Positions 43,510 through 53,397 of a stretch of DNA of 64,000 nucleotides are shown piece by piece. This DNA comes from Brevibacterium permense (GTDB lineage: Bacteria; Actinomycetota; Actinomycetes; Actinomycetales; Brevibacteriaceae): NCBI RefSeq assembly GCF_025506275.1, contig NZ_QYCP01000089.1:79267-143266 (forward strand), written 5' to 3'. Position numbers and translations under genes: made by a program. Positions within the stretch are counted from its first letter, which is position 1. Every line of letters begins with the position of its first letter. The notes under the pieces were generated by a model, which searched no databases, was not told where the DNA came from, and saw nothing but the letters and a program-made list of their open reading frames with translations.

Positions 43510-45042
43510 TCAGGCGTAGAGGGCTTCGGTGTCGTCGTCGACCCATCCTTTAGAGCGTTCGACGGCCTTGTTCCAGAGGCGGTAGAGGCGGTCGACCGTC
43601 TCGTCGTCCATCGACGGGTTCCAGCGCTTGTCCTCGCGCCAGTTGCCCTTCACGTCCTCCTCACCGTTCCAGAACTTCACGGCGATGCCCGCCGCATAGG
43701 CCGCACCAAGTGCCGTGGTCTCGATGACCTCGGGACGGATGACGGGCACGCCGAGGAGGTCGGCCTGGAACTGCATGAGCGTTTCGTTCGCGACCATGCC
43801 TCCGTCGACCTTGAGCTCGGTGAGTTCGACACCGGAGTCGAGGTTCATCGAGTCGAGGACCTCGCGCGACTGGAAGGCCACGGATTCCAGGGCTGCACGG
43901 GCGATGTGGTTCTTGTTCACATACCTCGTCAAACCCACCATCACGCCGCGGGCGTCGGATTCCCAGTGCGGGGCGAAGAGTCCGGAGAACGCGGGCACGA
44001 TATAGCAGCCGCCATTATCATCGACCTGCTTGGCCAGGGTCTCGACCTCGGGAGCGTCCTTGATGATGCCGAAGTTGTCGCGCAGCCACTGCACGAGCGA
44101 ACCGGTCACGGCCACCGATCCCTCGAGCGCGTAGACGGCTTCGTCCTCGCCGATCTTGTACGCGACCGTGGTGAGCAGCCCGTTCTTGCTGGCCACCGGC
44201 TCGTTGCCGGTGTTGATGAGCATGAAGTTGCCGGTGCCGTACGTGTTCTTCGCCTGCCCCTTCTCGAAGCATGCCTGACCGAAGGTCGCGGCCTGCTGAT
44301 CGCCGAGGATGCCGCAGATCGGGGTGTCGATGATGAGTCCGTTCTTCGCCCCGTATCCGTAGATCTCCGAGCAGGACTTGATCTCGGGCAGCATCTCGAC
44401 GGGGATGCCCATATCTGCCGCGATGTCGGGGTTCCAGTCGAGGGTGTCGATGTTCATCAGCATCGTCCGCGAGGCGTTCGTGACGTCGGTGACGTGGATT
44501 CCGCCGTTGACGCCGCCGGTGAGGTTCCAGATCACCCACGTGTCCATGGTGCCGAAGAGCAGGTCCCCGGCTGCGGCGGCTTCCTTGACCCCGTCGACGT
44601 TGTCGAAGATCCACTTGGCCTTCGGACCAGCGAAGTAGGTGGCCAGCGGCAGACCCACCCGGTCCTTGTACTTGTCCGGTCCTTCGTCTCCGGCGAGTTC
44701 GTCGCAGACCTTCTGGGTGCGTGCGTCCTGCCACACGATGGCGTTGTAGACGGGTTCGCCGGTGTTCTTGTTCCAGATGACGGTGGTCTCGCGCTGATTC
44801 GTGATGCCGACACCCTCGAGCTGGTGGCGATTGATGTTCGCCCGAGCCAGGGCCTGACCGATAGCCTCGTTGGTGTTCTTGATGATCTCAACCGGGTCGT
44901 GTTCGACCCAGCCGGCGCGAGGGAAGATCTGCTCGTGCTCGAGTTGGCCGGACGACACGATCTGCCCGTCATGGTTGAAGACGATCGCCCGCGACGAAGT
45001 GGTGCCCTGGTCGATGGCGAGGATGAACTTTTCCTGACTCAT
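43510..45042 (-). CDS. glpK: Glycerol kinase
   Basis: The 510-residue FGGY-family kinase phosphorylates glycerol to sn-glycerol 3-phosphate with [25 protein letters not shown] starts the conserved fold, followed by [12 protein letters not shown] and the C-terminal [20 protein letters not shown]. Length is typical. GGAG precedes ATG 45042. It follows glpF by 37 bases. Confidence 0.95.
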   Translation of the reverse strand: MSQEKFILAIDQGTTSSRAIVFNHDGQIVSSGQLEHEQIFPRAGWVEHDPVEIIKNTNEAIGQALARANINRHQLEGVGITNQRETTVIWNKNTGEPVYNAIVWQDARTQKVCDELAGDEGPDKYKDRVGLPLATYFAGPKAKWIFDNVDGVKEAAAAGDLLFGTMDTWVIWNLTGGVNGGIHVTDVTNASRTMLMNIDTLDWNPDIAADMGIPVEMLPEIKSCSEIYGYGAKNGLIIDTPICGILGDQQAATFGQACFEKGQAKNTYGTGNFMLINTGNEPVASKNGLLTTVAYKIGEDEAVYALEGSVAVTGSLVQWLRDNFGIIKDAPEVETLAKQVDDNGGCYIVPAFSGLFAPHWESDARGVMVGLTRYVNKNHIARAALESVAFQSREVLDSMNLDSGVELTELKVDGGMVANETLMQFQADLLGVPVIRPEVIETTALGAAYAAGIAVKFWNGEEDVKGNWREDKRWNPSMDDETVDRLYRLWNKAVERSKGWVDDDTEALYA

Positions 45043-45079
45043 TCTGACTCCTGTGTCGAACTGGTTCTTGGTTGTCTGC

Positions 45080-45802
45080 TCAGATGAGGGCTCGGGAGAC
45101 GACGCCGGCAAGCACCGCACCGACGAGTGGCCCGGCGATCGGCACCCACGAATAGGCCCAGTCGGAGCTGCCCTTGTTCGGGATCGGCAGCAGCGCATGG
45201 ACGATGCGCGGGCCGAGGTCACGGGCCGGGTTGATGGCGTAGCCGGTCGGTCCGCCCAGGGAAGCACCGATGGCGACGACGATCAGTGCGACTGCCAGCG
45301 GTCCGAGCCTGTCCGGCGTTCCGCCGAACAGGAGGATGACGATGACAAGCACGAAAGTGGCCACGATTTCGGTGATGAAGTTCCAGCCGTAGGAGCGGAT
45401 CTCCGGCCCAGTGGAGAAGGTGCCGAGGATGTTGCCTGCGTCCTTCTCCTCGTCGTAGTGCTTCTTGTACACCGCCCAAGCGAGGACGGCACCGATCATC
45501 GCACCGATGAGTTCGGCGGCGAGGTAGGCCACAGTGTTGGCGACGTTGACGGGGATGCCCTCGGCATATTCGCTCGCCCCGCTGGCGAGGATGCCGAATG
45601 TCACGGCCGGGTTGAGGTGCGCGCCGGTCTTGTATGCGACGTAGACACCGGCGAAGACGCCGAGGCCCCATCCGAAGGAGATCAGCAGCCAGCCGCCGCC
45701 GTTGCCTTTGGTCTTGGTCAGGACGACGTTGGCAACGACGCCGACGCCGAGCAGTATGAGCATCGCCGTACCGGCGATCTCGTAGAGGAAGATGGTGCCC
45801 AT
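45080..45802 (-). CDS. glpF: Glycerol facilitator (aquaglyceroporin)
   Basis: The 240-residue channel has six membrane helices and two NPA motifs: NPA 64-66 (HLNPAVTFG) and NPA 191-193 followed by RD (NPARDLGPR). The Asp after the second NPAR is a glycerol-facilitator mark, separating it from water-only aquaporins. GGAG precedes the ATG. Expressed with glpK. Confidence 0.92.
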   Translation of the reverse strand: MGTIFLYEIAGTAMLILLGVGVVANVVLTKTKGNGGGWLLISFGWGLGVFAGVYVAYKTGAHLNPAVTFGILASGASEYAEGIPVNVANTVAYLAAELIGAMIGAVLAWAVYKKHYDEEKDAGNILGTFSTGPEIRSYGWNFITEIVATFVLVIVILLFGGTPDRLGPLAVALIVVAIGASLGGPTGYAINPARDLGPRIVHALLPIPNKGSSDWAYSWVPIAGPLVGAVLAGVVSRALI

Positions 45803-45934
45803 ATCTCACAAACTCCTATTGTTTGTCTGTCCGGTGGGTGCCCCGGTCGATGGTCGCCCCAGAGGATGCTCCGAGGTCGGTCTTTATTCGATTGTCGGTA
45901 TTCGGTTGTGATCCCGCACTTCGCTGTGAACGGT

Positions 45935-47653
45935 TCAGTGGAGGGTCTCTCCGACCAGGGCCGCCGCCGAGGCGTCGTCGTCGGTGGACTCGGCCGCGAC
46001 CTGGGCGTCGACATGGGCATTGAACGCCTCGACCTCGGCCGTCTGACGGTCGTCGTCCCATCCGAGGATGGATGCGACGATGGCCGCGACCGCCTCGGCG
46101 GCGTTCTTCCCCCTGTCCGGGGCCTCGTAGTTCAGCCGCATGCGCCGCTCCAGGATGTCGCCGAGGTGGACGGCTCCCTCCGCGGCGGCCGCGTAGTGGG
46201 CTTCGACGCGCAGGTACCGTTCGGCACCGTCCAGCGGCTGACCGAGTTCGGGGTCCTCATCGACGAGGTCGAGCAGATCCTCGATGAGGGTGCCGTAGCG
46301 GCGGATGAGTCGTTTGACGCGGTCCTCGTCCCAACCGTACTTCTCCGCGATCCCGGACTGGCCGCGCCGCAGCGCACCAACTCCCTGGGCGCCGAGCAGC
46401 GGCACGGATTCGGTCAGCGACCGACGGTCCTTCGCGTCGTCGCCGAGGACGAAGTCCACGGCGTCTTCGGCCATCACTCGGTAGGTGGTGAACTTGCCGC
46501 CGGCGATCGCGGCGAGGGCCGGTTCGACCTCCATCACTGTGTGTTCGCGGGAGACCTTCGTCGAGGCCTGTCCTTCCTTGACGACCGGCTGGAGCAGCGG
46601 CCGCAGTCCGGAGTAGACGCCGATGACATCCTCGCGGGTGAGTTTGTCGGCCAGGATGGCGTTGGCATGTTCGAGCAGGTAGTCGATGTCCTGCGAGGTC
46701 GCCACCGGTGCGTCGACGTCTTCGTTCCACGGAGTGTCGGTGGTGCCGATGACCCAATAGCCTTCCCACGGGATGACGAAGAGGACGGACTTCTCCGTCT
46801 TCGAGATGATGCCGGTGTTCGGGTCGGCCTTGATCTTGTCCTCGCCCACGGTGATGTGCACGCCCTTGGAGGCGAGCACCTTGAGTCCGGCATCGGCCTT
46901 CGCCAGATCCTGCTGCTCTTCGGTCCAGACTCCACCGGCGAGGATGGTGCGGCGGGCGTGGATGTCGAACTCCTCACCGGTGATCTCGTCCCGGGCGTGG
47001 ACGCCGGTGACCTGATCGCCGTCGTGGAGATAGCCGATGACGGAGACGTGGTTGGCGGCGGCGGCCCCGTAGCTCACGGCCGAGCGGACCAGGGTCATGA
47101 CGAAGCGGGCGTCGTCGACCTTCGCGTCATAGTATTCGAGGGCACCGACGGCGGCGTCGTCGGCCAAGCCCGGGAAGTGGGCGCTCAGTGCCTTCTTCCC
47201 CAGGTGACGGTGCATCGGCACAGCCCGTTTGCGGCCCGGCCGGGTGGCCATGGTGTCGTAGAGGAGCACGCCGGAGCCGATGAAGGCCCGGTCGATGAGG
47301 CGGTGCTCGAAGGGGAAGACGAAGGCGACGGGTTCGACGAGGTGCGGCGCGGTGTGCTGGAGCAGCAGGTCGCGTTCCTTGAGCGCCTCGGCGACGAGTT
47401 TGAAGTCGAGCATCTCGAGGTACCGCAGTCCGCCGTGCATGAGCTTCGAGGACCGGGACGAGGTTCCCGAGGCCCAGTCCTTGGCATCGACGACGCCGAC
47501 CTTGAGTCCGCGGGTGGCTGCGTCGAAGGCCGATCCTGCTCCGGTCACTCCCCCGCCGACGACGAAGACGTCGAGCGGGTCGGCCGCGCTCGTCTTCTTC
47601 AGAGTCTCCAGCGCCTGGTCGCGGAAGTTCGGGGACAGCTCACCATTTCGCAT
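45935..47653 (-). CDS. glpD: Glycerol-3-phosphate dehydrogenase (FAD)
   Basis: The 572-residue membrane-associated flavoenzyme oxidises glycerol 3-phosphate to dihydroxyacetone phosphate and passes electrons to the quinone pool, here menaquinone. FAD motif VVGGGVTGAGSAFDAATRG is near residue 30; SGTSSRSSKLMHGGLRYLE follows. Length matches the aerobic GlpD. The ATG at 47653 has no good ribosome site and lies within a 21-bp tandem repeat. It precedes glpF by 132 bases. Confidence 0.93.
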   Translation of the reverse strand: MRNGELSPNFRDQALETLKKTSAADPLDVFVVGGGVTGAGSAFDAATRGLKVGVVDAKDWASGTSSRSSKLMHGGLRYLEMLDFKLVAEALKERDLLLQHTAPHLVEPVAFVFPFEHRLIDRAFIGSGVLLYDTMATRPGRKRAVPMHRHLGKKALSAHFPGLADDAAVGALEYYDAKVDDARFVMTLVRSAVSYGAAAANHVSVIGYLHDGDQVTGVHARDEITGEEFDIHARRTILAGGVWTEEQQDLAKADAGLKVLASKGVHITVGEDKIKADPNTGIISKTEKSVLFVIPWEGYWVIGTTDTPWNEDVDAPVATSQDIDYLLEHANAILADKLTREDVIGVYSGLRPLLQPVVKEGQASTKVSREHTVMEVEPALAAIAGGKFTTYRVMAEDAVDFVLGDDAKDRRSLTESVPLLGAQGVGALRRGQSGIAEKYGWDEDRVKRLIRRYGTLIEDLLDLVDEDPELGQPLDGAERYLRVEAHYAAAAEGAVHLGDILERRMRLNYEAPDRGKNAAEAVAAIVASILGWDDDRQTAEVEAFNAHVDAQVAAESTDDDASAAALVGETLH

Positions 47654-47692
47654 CAGCAGATTCGTGCTTTCCGTCAGAAGATTCGGGCTTTC
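47651..47692. repeat. 21-bp tandem direct repeat over the glpD start
   Basis: Units 47651-47671 and 47672-47692 match at 18 of 21 positions. The first includes the glpD start codon. On the minus strand the unit reads GAAAGC then CGAATCT-CTGA. It could be a two-site operator or a local duplication. Confidence 0.5.
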
Positions 47693-47843
47693 ACCGATGT
47701 CGGCACGGGCAGATCAGTGCGGGTGCCGCCTCGGCGACTAATCAAAAACTAGCAGGCGAACCTGAATTCCGGTAGCAATCCGACAGATGCGAAGACGGCT
47801 CAGCGGCGTCTGGGGAAATGTCGGTGAGCGGCCCGACGGAGGC

Positions 47844-48821
47844 TCAGTCGAGGGCGGCGACGGGCTCGACGCGCATCGCCGATGACTGTTCGGCCGAGTC
47901 AAGGAGGTCGAGTTTGCGCATGATGATGCCTTCACGCAGCGCCCATGGGGAGATGTTCATGACGCCGATATCGAAGATCGTGAAGGCCGCCTCGGCGACG
48001 ATCGCTCCGGCCAGCACCTGTCCGGCTCGGGCTTCGGAGACGCCGGGCAGGGTCGCACGTTCCGCGGGGGTGCGGGAGGCGAGGGTGTCGATGATGCCTT
48101 CGAGGTCGCGGCGGAAGAGCTTCCGCGGAGCATAGATTCCGTCTCCGCTCGGGGCTGCGCCTGCAATGCGGGCCAGCGAGCGGAAGGTCTTCGACGACCC
48201 GACGACCTGGTCGGGCACTCCGACCCTGTTGATGTCGCCGGCGATGCGTCCGATCTGCGCCCGGGCATGTTTGCGCAGGCGGTGGATGTCCTCTTCAGTG
48301 GGCATCGGGTCCGGGAGGAACTCGGAATAGGTGCGTCCGGCGCCGAGCGGAACCGACACGGCCGCCTGCGGGTATTCGTCCTGACCCGCCGCGATCTCGA
48401 GTGAGCCGCCGCCGATGTCGAGCAGCAGGATCTTCCCGGCCGACCACCCGAACCAGCGGCGGGCGGCGAGGAAGGTCACGCGGGCCTCGTCGCGTCCCGA
48501 CATCACGTTGAGGGTGACCCCGAGCTGGGCGTTGATCGATTCGATGAGTCCGATCCCGTTCGGAGCTTCCCTGACCGCCGAGGTGGCGAAGGCGAGGATC
48601 TGTTCCGCCCCTTGGTCTTCGGCGATCTCGACGGCATCGGCGATGAAGGACCGCAGCCGTTCCTGCCCTTCGGAGTCGATCGTTCCGTCGTCGCTGAGGA
48701 ATTCGGCGAGTCTGAGCACCTCCTTGTGCGAGGTGGCCGGCAGGGGCGGTGCTCCGACGTGGGCGTCGACGACCAGGAGGTGGACGCTGTTGGAGCCGAT
48801 ATCGAGGACTGCTAGGCGCAT
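47844..48821 (-). CDS. ppx: Ppx/GppA-family phosphatase (exopolyphosphatase type)
   Basis: The 325-residue protein has the ASKHA fold: LDIGSNSVHLLVVDA at the N-terminus, ATSAVREAPNG, and the second phosphate loop LLDIGGGSLEIAAG. It lacks the C-terminal HD-like domain of E. coli Ppx, as do the mycobacterial Ppx1-type proteins (about 330 residues). It should cut polyphosphate or pppGpp. A TAAACT box six bases before the ATG lies over the stop of the preceding gene. Confidence 0.88.
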   Translation of the reverse strand: MRLAVLDIGSNSVHLLVVDAHVGAPPLPATSHKEVLRLAEFLSDDGTIDSEGQERLRSFIADAVEIAEDQGAEQILAFATSAVREAPNGIGLIESINAQLGVTLNVMSGRDEARVTFLAARRWFGWSAGKILLLDIGGGSLEIAAGQDEYPQAAVSVPLGAGRTYSEFLPDPMPTEEDIHRLRKHARAQIGRIAGDINRVGVPDQVVGSSKTFRSLARIAGAAPSGDGIYAPRKLFRRDLEGIIDTLASRTPAERATLPGVSEARAGQVLAGAIVAEAAFTIFDIGVMNISPWALREGIIMRKLDLLDSAEQSSAMRVEPVAALD

Positions 48822-48827
48822 TCGCCC

Positions 48828-48833
48828 AGTTTA
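48828..48833 (-). promoter_or_regulatory. -10 box of ppx, probably leaderless
   Basis: On the minus strand TAAACT is followed by six bases and the ppx ATG at 48821. The box overlaps the stop codon of the crotonase gene. Confidence 0.4.
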
Positions 48834-49658
48834 TCCTCTCCGCGGGACTCCGTGAGAACGAACCTGGGGACCGTTCCGCCATGCGGATTTGACGAAGCCG
48901 AATTCCGGCGGCTCCTTGGCGAAGAAGGCTTCCTGACCGCGGATGATCTCGTCCCGGTAGGCATCATCGAGCCACCGAGGCGGCTCCGTGTCCTCTGTCA
49001 GTTCACCGTCGAGGATCGCCTTGGCTCCGACCTGGCTGAGCCGGGACAGTCCCACGATCCGCTCCCCCAGAGCCTGTGCCGTCTCGAGCGGGGTGTCGGA
49101 GACTTCGTGGAAGAACCCGAGTTCGGCCATCTTCTCGAACTTCACGATCGAGGCCGTGATGAGCAGGTACCGAGCCCAGGCGTCGCCGAGGATCTCAGCC
49201 AGCCGCTTCGTGGGTCCGGCCGGGTACACGAGTCCGAGTTTGGCTGCGGTGACGCCGAAGATCGATCCGGGGGCGGCGATGCGGATGTCGCAGGCCGCGG
49301 CGATCTCCGTCCCTCCGCCCACGCAGTTGCCGGTGATCGCGGCGATCGTCGGGGTCCGCGAGTCCGCCAGGGCCGCTTCGGCGGTGGAGTTGAGTTCCCA
49401 GAAGTCCGCGAGTGCGACGTTGAGGTCGGCGATGTCCGAACCGGCAGAGAAGTGCCCGCCGGCACCGGTGATCACCAGCGCGCCGATCGAATCGTCGGCA
49501 TCGACGTTCTCGATGATCTGCGGCAGCGCCCGCCACATGGGCCGGGAGATCGCATTGCGTTTGTCGGTCCGATCAATGACGAGGGTTCCGACCCCACCGG
49601 AGACGGTGAAGTCGAAACCCTCGAGATCGACCGGACGGTAGGAGCCGTCTGGTCTCAT
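48831..49658 (-). CDS. Enoyl-CoA hydratase/isomerase family protein
   Basis: The 275-residue crotonase-fold protein has the oxyanion-hole segments SAGSDIAD (71-78) and GNCVGGGTEIA (110-120). Glu118 fits one catalytic glutamate, but the position of the second (the PE of FGQPE in hydratases) is Ala138 in FGVTAAKLG, so ordinary hydratase chemistry is questionable. It starts 24 bases after prpC, so it is probably the fourth gene of the propionate operon, with a CoA-ester substrate that is not known. Confidence 0.78.
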   Translation of the reverse strand: MRPDGSYRPVDLEGFDFTVSGGVGTLVIDRTDKRNAISRPMWRALPQIIENVDADDSIGALVITGAGGHFSAGSDIADLNVALADFWELNSTAEAALADSRTPTIAAITGNCVGGGTEIAAACDIRIAAPGSIFGVTAAKLGLVYPAGPTKRLAEILGDAWARYLLITASIVKFEKMAELGFFHEVSDTPLETAQALGERIVGLSRLSQVGAKAILDGELTEDTEPPRWLDDAYRDEIIRGQEAFFAKEPPEFGFVKSAWRNGPQVRSHGVPRRG

Positions 49659-49682
49659 CTGTGTGTTCTGCCTTTCGAGAGG

Positions 49683-50804
49683 TCAGCCCCGGTTGTCGGG
49701 AACCTCGCGCTGGTCCTCACCGTCGTAGGCGCTCAGGGGACGGATGAGGGCGTTGTTGGCCTGCTGTTCGAAGATATGAGCGGTCCAGCCGGTGATGCGA
49801 GCCATCACGAAGATCGGGGTGAACTGCTCGGTGTCGAAGCCCATGAGGTGGTAGGCCGGGCCCGAGGGGTAGTCGAGGTTCGGGTAGATGCCCTTGCGCC
49901 CGACGAAGTCCTCTTCGAAGGTGTTGTACAGATCCAGCAGATCGTTCGCGCCCTTGACTGCGACCATGTCCTCGAAGGCCTTGCGCATGGTGGGAACGCG
50001 CGAATCGCCGTTCTTGTACACCCGATGGCCGAAGCCCATGATCTTCGCCTTCTTGGCCAGTGCCTCGTCGATCCAGGCCGAAGCCTTGTCGGCGGTGCCG
50101 ACCTCTTCGAGCATCGCCATGACGGCTTCGTTCGCTCCGCCGTGCAGTGGGCCCTTGAGTGCGCCGACGGCACCGGCGACTGCCGAGTACAGGTCCGAGG
50201 TGGTCGAGGTGATGACGCGACCGGTGAAGGTCGAGGCGTTGAACGAGTGCTCGGCGTAGAGGATCATCGAGACGTCGAAGCAGCGTACGACCTCCTCTGC
50301 GGGAACTTCGTCGAAGACCATCTTGAAGAAGTTCGCGGCGTAGCCGAGGTCCTTCGTCGGGGCGACGGGGTCGAGGCCGTGACGGCGACGGTGGTCGATG
50401 GCCACGATCGTCGGCAGCTGGGCGTAGAGACGCTCGGCCTTCGCGAGGTTCGCTTCGGCTCCCTCGGTGTCGGCCTCGGGGTCGACGGCGCCCAGGTAGG
50501 CCACAGCCGTCTGCACGACGTGCATCGGGTGGCAGTCCTTGGGCAGGCCGAGGATGAGGTCGACGAGCTTGTCGTCGATCTCACGCTGGGAGCGCTCGCG
50601 TTCCTGGAACTCTGCCAGCTGCGCCTCGGTGGGCAGTTCGCCGTTCCAGATGAGGTAGGCGACGTCCTCGAAGCTGCGCTTGGCGGCGAGCTCCTGCACG
50701 GGGTAGCCGCGGTAGGTCAGCGAGTTGGTCTCCTGGACCACTTTGGACACTGCGGTGGTGTCGACCACGACACCGGCGAGGCCCTTCTTGATTTCTTCGG
50801 TCAC
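49683..50804 (-). CDS. prpC: 2-Methylcitrate synthase
   Basis: The 373-residue citrate-synthase-family enzyme joins propionyl-CoA and oxaloacetate. The catalytic histidines lie in LKGPLHGGANEAVM and IMGFGHRVYK, and the C-terminal aspartate region is in place. The short type-II length and position with prpB and prpD favour methylcitrate over citrate synthase. It overlaps the prpB stop by ATGA. Confidence 0.92.
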   Translation of the reverse strand: MTEEIKKGLAGVVVDTTAVSKVVQETNSLTYRGYPVQELAAKRSFEDVAYLIWNGELPTEAQLAEFQERERSQREIDDKLVDLILGLPKDCHPMHVVQTAVAYLGAVDPEADTEGAEANLAKAERLYAQLPTIVAIDHRRRHGLDPVAPTKDLGYAANFFKMVFDEVPAEEVVRCFDVSMILYAEHSFNASTFTGRVITSTTSDLYSAVAGAVGALKGPLHGGANEAVMAMLEEVGTADKASAWIDEALAKKAKIMGFGHRVYKNGDSRVPTMRKAFEDMVAVKGANDLLDLYNTFEEDFVGRKGIYPNLDYPSGPAYHLMGFDTEQFTPIFVMARITGWTAHIFEQQANNALIRPLSAYDGEDQREVPDNRG

Positions 50805-51706
50805 TGGTGACCCTCCTGTGAGAAGTTGAAGACTGCGGCATCGAACTCGTTGTAAGCCGCGTAGTCGATCGTGTCATACAGGTCCGCACGGGTCTGCATG
50901 CCCTCGAGCAGGTCCACCTGAGTGCCCTTGTCCCGAATGGTCTGCAGGCCCGATTTGATCGCACCCATGGCGATGCGCAGAGTCGTGACCGGGTAGATCA
51001 CAAGCTTGACTCCGACATTCGCCAACTGTTCGGTGGTGAACAGTTCGCTCTTTCCGAATTCCGTCATGTTCGCCAGGATCGGCACATCGACGGCCGAGGC
51101 GAATCTCTCGAATTCGCCCAAGTCTCGCATCGCTTCGGGGAAGATCATGTCCGCTCCTGCATCGGCGTAAGCCTTCGCCCGGTCGATGGCGGCGTCGAGG
51201 CCTTCCCCGGCGCGGGAGTCGGTGCGGGCGCAGATGACGAAGTTCTCGTCCCGGCGGCCCTTGACGGCGGCCTTGATGCGCTTGGACATCTCGGCCGCGG
51301 TCACGACCTCCTTGCCGTCGAGGTGGCCGCAGCGCTTCGGGTTGACCTGGTCCTCCAGGTGCATGCCTGAGATTCCGGCATCCTCGAACTCCTGGACGGT
51401 GCGGGCCACGTTCATGGCTTCGCCCCATCCGGTGTCGGCGTCGATGAAGGTCGGCAGGTTCGTCACCCGCGCGATATTGCGTCCGTGGTCGGCCACCTCG
51501 GTGAGGGTGGTCAGCCCGATATCGGGCAGGCCCATGGCCGCGGAGAATGCTCCGCCGGAGATGTAGACGCCTTCGAAGCCGGTCTGCTCGATGATCTGAG
51601 CGTTGATCGGGTTGATGGCACCGGGGAACTGGACGATCTCGTCGCCTGCGAGCAGCTCGCGGAACTTGGCGCGGCGCTCAGCGGGGGTTGCCTGTGCGCC
51701 GAGCAT
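50801..51706 (-). CDS. prpB: 2-Methylisocitrate lyase
   Basis: The 301-residue ICL/PEPM-superfamily enzyme splits methylisocitrate into pyruvate and succinate. The catalytic loop KRCGH is present, together with YISGGAFSAAMGLPD, DADTGWG and ARTDSRAGEGLDAAIDRA. Its ATG shares a base with the prpD stop (TGATG). Confidence 0.94.
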   Translation of the reverse strand: MLGAQATPAERRAKFRELLAGDEIVQFPGAINPINAQIIEQTGFEGVYISGGAFSAAMGLPDIGLTTLTEVADHGRNIARVTNLPTFIDADTGWGEAMNVARTVQEFEDAGISGMHLEDQVNPKRCGHLDGKEVVTAAEMSKRIKAAVKGRRDENFVICARTDSRAGEGLDAAIDRAKAYADAGADMIFPEAMRDLGEFERFASAVDVPILANMTEFGKSELFTTEQLANVGVKLVIYPVTTLRIAMGAIKSGLQTIRDKGTQVDLLEGMQTRADLYDTIDYAAYNEFDAAVFNFSQEGHQ

Positions 51707-53202
51707 CAGAAGATGCCCTTCGATCCGCTGTGCTCGAGTCCGTCGACCGTGAAGCTCAGCTCCGCAACGCCCTTGGCGTCGAGGCTCTCGAGGTTCTCGG
51801 CGAGATCGAGGAAGCGAGTCTGCTCCGAGTCGGAGACGATGCCCTCGGCCAGGGTCTTGAACTTCTCAATGTAGTTCGCACGGGCGAAGGGACGCGCACC
51901 GAGGGGGTGGGCGTCGGCGACGGCGATCTCGTCGGTCAGCGTCGAGCCGTCTTCGAATTCGATCTCCACGCGTCCGCCGAAGGCCTTCTCGTTCGGGTCG
52001 ATCGAGTGGTAGCGGCGGGTCCACTCGGGGTCCTCGGTGGTCTCGATCTTGTGCCACAGTTCGACGGTGTCGGGACGGCCGGCACGCTCGGGAGCATAGG
52101 AGTGTTCGTGGTGCCAGCCCTGGTCCTGCATGGCCACGGCGAAGATGTACATGATCGAGTGGTCGAGGGTCTCGCGGCTGGCCTTCGGATCCATCTTCTG
52201 CGGATCGTTCGCACCGGTGCCGATGACGTTGTGGGTGTGGTGCGAGGTGTGGATGACGATGCGCTTGATCTTCGTCAGGTCCTCGATCTGTCCGCCGAGC
52301 TTGCGGGCGAGGTCGATGAGCGCCTGGGCCTGGTATTCGGCCGAGTGCTCCTTGGTGTAGGTGTCGAGGATCGCTCGCTTTGCTTCGCCCTTGCCCGGCA
52401 GCGGGATGGTGTAGCGGGCTTCGGGGCCGGAGAGGATCCAGGCGATGAAGCCGTCCTCACCTTCGTAGATCGGGTTCGGGGCACCCTCGCCGCGCATCGC
52501 ACGGTCGACGGATTCGACGGCCATCTTGCCGGCGAACGCCGGAGCGTGGGCCTTCCAGGACGAGATCTCGCCCTTGCGCGACTGACGGGTCGCGGTGGTC
52601 ACGTGCAGGGCCTGCTGGACAGCTTGGAAGGTGATCTCGGTGGGCAGGTGGAGCAGGGCCCCGATGCCGGCTGCGGCCGAGGGGCCGAGGTGGGCGACGT
52701 GGTCGATCTTGTGCTCGTGCAGGCACATTCCCTTGACGAGGTCGACCTGGATCTCGTAGCCGGTGGCGATGCCGTTGATGAGGTCCTTGCCGCCGATGCC
52801 CTTGTGCTGGGCGACCGCGAGCACGGCTGGGATGTTGTCACCGGGGTGCGAGTACTCTGCGGCGAGGAAGGTGTCGTGGAAATCGAGTTCGCGCACGGCC
52901 ACACCGTTGGCCCAAGCGGCCCATTCCGGTGAGAAGCGGTCGCTCACCGGCAGGCCGAAGATATTGGCACCGGGATTGAACGGGTGGGTCTGGGCCTGCT
53001 CGCGAGCGTGGGTGGGAGCGGAGCGGCGCACGGATGCGGCAGCGACGGAAGCGTTGTCGATGACGCGGTTGATGACCATTTCGGTGACTTCGGAATCGAC
53101 CGGCGTCGGGTCGGATGCGACCTCGGCGATCTTCCATGCGAGCTGATCTTCGCGAGCCAGGTTCTCTGAGCTCTTGTAGGTGCGGACTTCATGATTGATC
53201 AT
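51706..53202 (-). CDS. prpD: 2-Methylcitrate dehydratase
   Basis: The 498-residue MmgE/PrpD-family enzyme dehydrates 2-methylcitrate in the methylcitrate cycle. Recognisable segments are [43 protein letters not shown] and [18 protein letters not shown]. It is the first gene of prpD-prpB-prpC-crotonase. AAGGGG precedes the ATG. No prpR-type regulator gene is adjacent. Confidence 0.93.
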   Translation of the reverse strand: MINHEVRTYKSSENLAREDQLAWKIAEVASDPTPVDSEVTEMVINRVIDNASVAAASVRRSAPTHAREQAQTHPFNPGANIFGLPVSDRFSPEWAAWANGVAVRELDFHDTFLAAEYSHPGDNIPAVLAVAQHKGIGGKDLINGIATGYEIQVDLVKGMCLHEHKIDHVAHLGPSAAAGIGALLHLPTEITFQAVQQALHVTTATRQSRKGEISSWKAHAPAFAGKMAVESVDRAMRGEGAPNPIYEGEDGFIAWILSGPEARYTIPLPGKGEAKRAILDTYTKEHSAEYQAQALIDLARKLGGQIEDLTKIKRIVIHTSHHTHNVIGTGANDPQKMDPKASRETLDHSIMYIFAVAMQDQGWHHEHSYAPERAGRPDTVELWHKIETTEDPEWTRRYHSIDPNEKAFGGRVEIEFEDGSTLTDEIAVADAHPLGARPFARANYIEKFKTLAEGIVSDSEQTRFLDLAENLESLDAKGVAELSFTVDGLEHSGSKGIF

Positions 53203-53222
53203 GGATACCCCTTCATAGTCCT

Positions 53223-53238
53223 TGACCGGAAATGGTCA
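53223..53238. promoter_or_regulatory. Small palindrome in the prpD leader
   Basis: TGACC and GGTCA flank six bases, 21 bases before the prpD ATG. It could be an operator half-pair, but arms this short are weak evidence. Confidence 0.25.
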
Positions 53239-53297
53239 CATAGTGCTGACACAACTGTAGGCCACGTCACTCGACAGGTCCCTGCCGGTCGGAAATT

Positions 53298-53315
53298 TAT
53301 CTCGACATCAAGATA
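53298..53315. promoter_or_regulatory. Near-palindromic operator candidate between prpD and the NUDIX-like gene
   Basis: An 18-base sequence (TATCTCGACATCAAGATA) pairs at seven of nine positions. Its TATCT/AGATA ends resemble MarR-type operators. It lies about 95 bases before prpD and 83 before the divergent gene. Confidence 0.35.
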
Positions 53316-53385
53316 TTTTACCCGAAGCGTGTCCCAGTTCACCAACGGGGTCTCCATACTCTTCTGCCGCGAGGGATGGTTGTGG

Positions 53386-53391
53386 GAATAT
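53386..53391 (+). promoter_or_regulatory. -10 box of NUDIX-like gene, probably leaderless
   Basis: GAATAT is followed by six bases and the ATG at 53398. Confidence 0.4.
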
Positions 53392-53397
53392 TGGGTC

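Noticed and set aside
45053..47752. An 899-codon plus-strand open frame over glpF and glpD
   Set aside because: It crosses two real genes on the opposite strand and the gap between them; no recognisable domain.
48831..53202. prpC as ordinary citrate synthase
   Set aside because: The overlap with prpB and the prpD-prpB-prpC order make 2-methylcitrate synthase much more likely.
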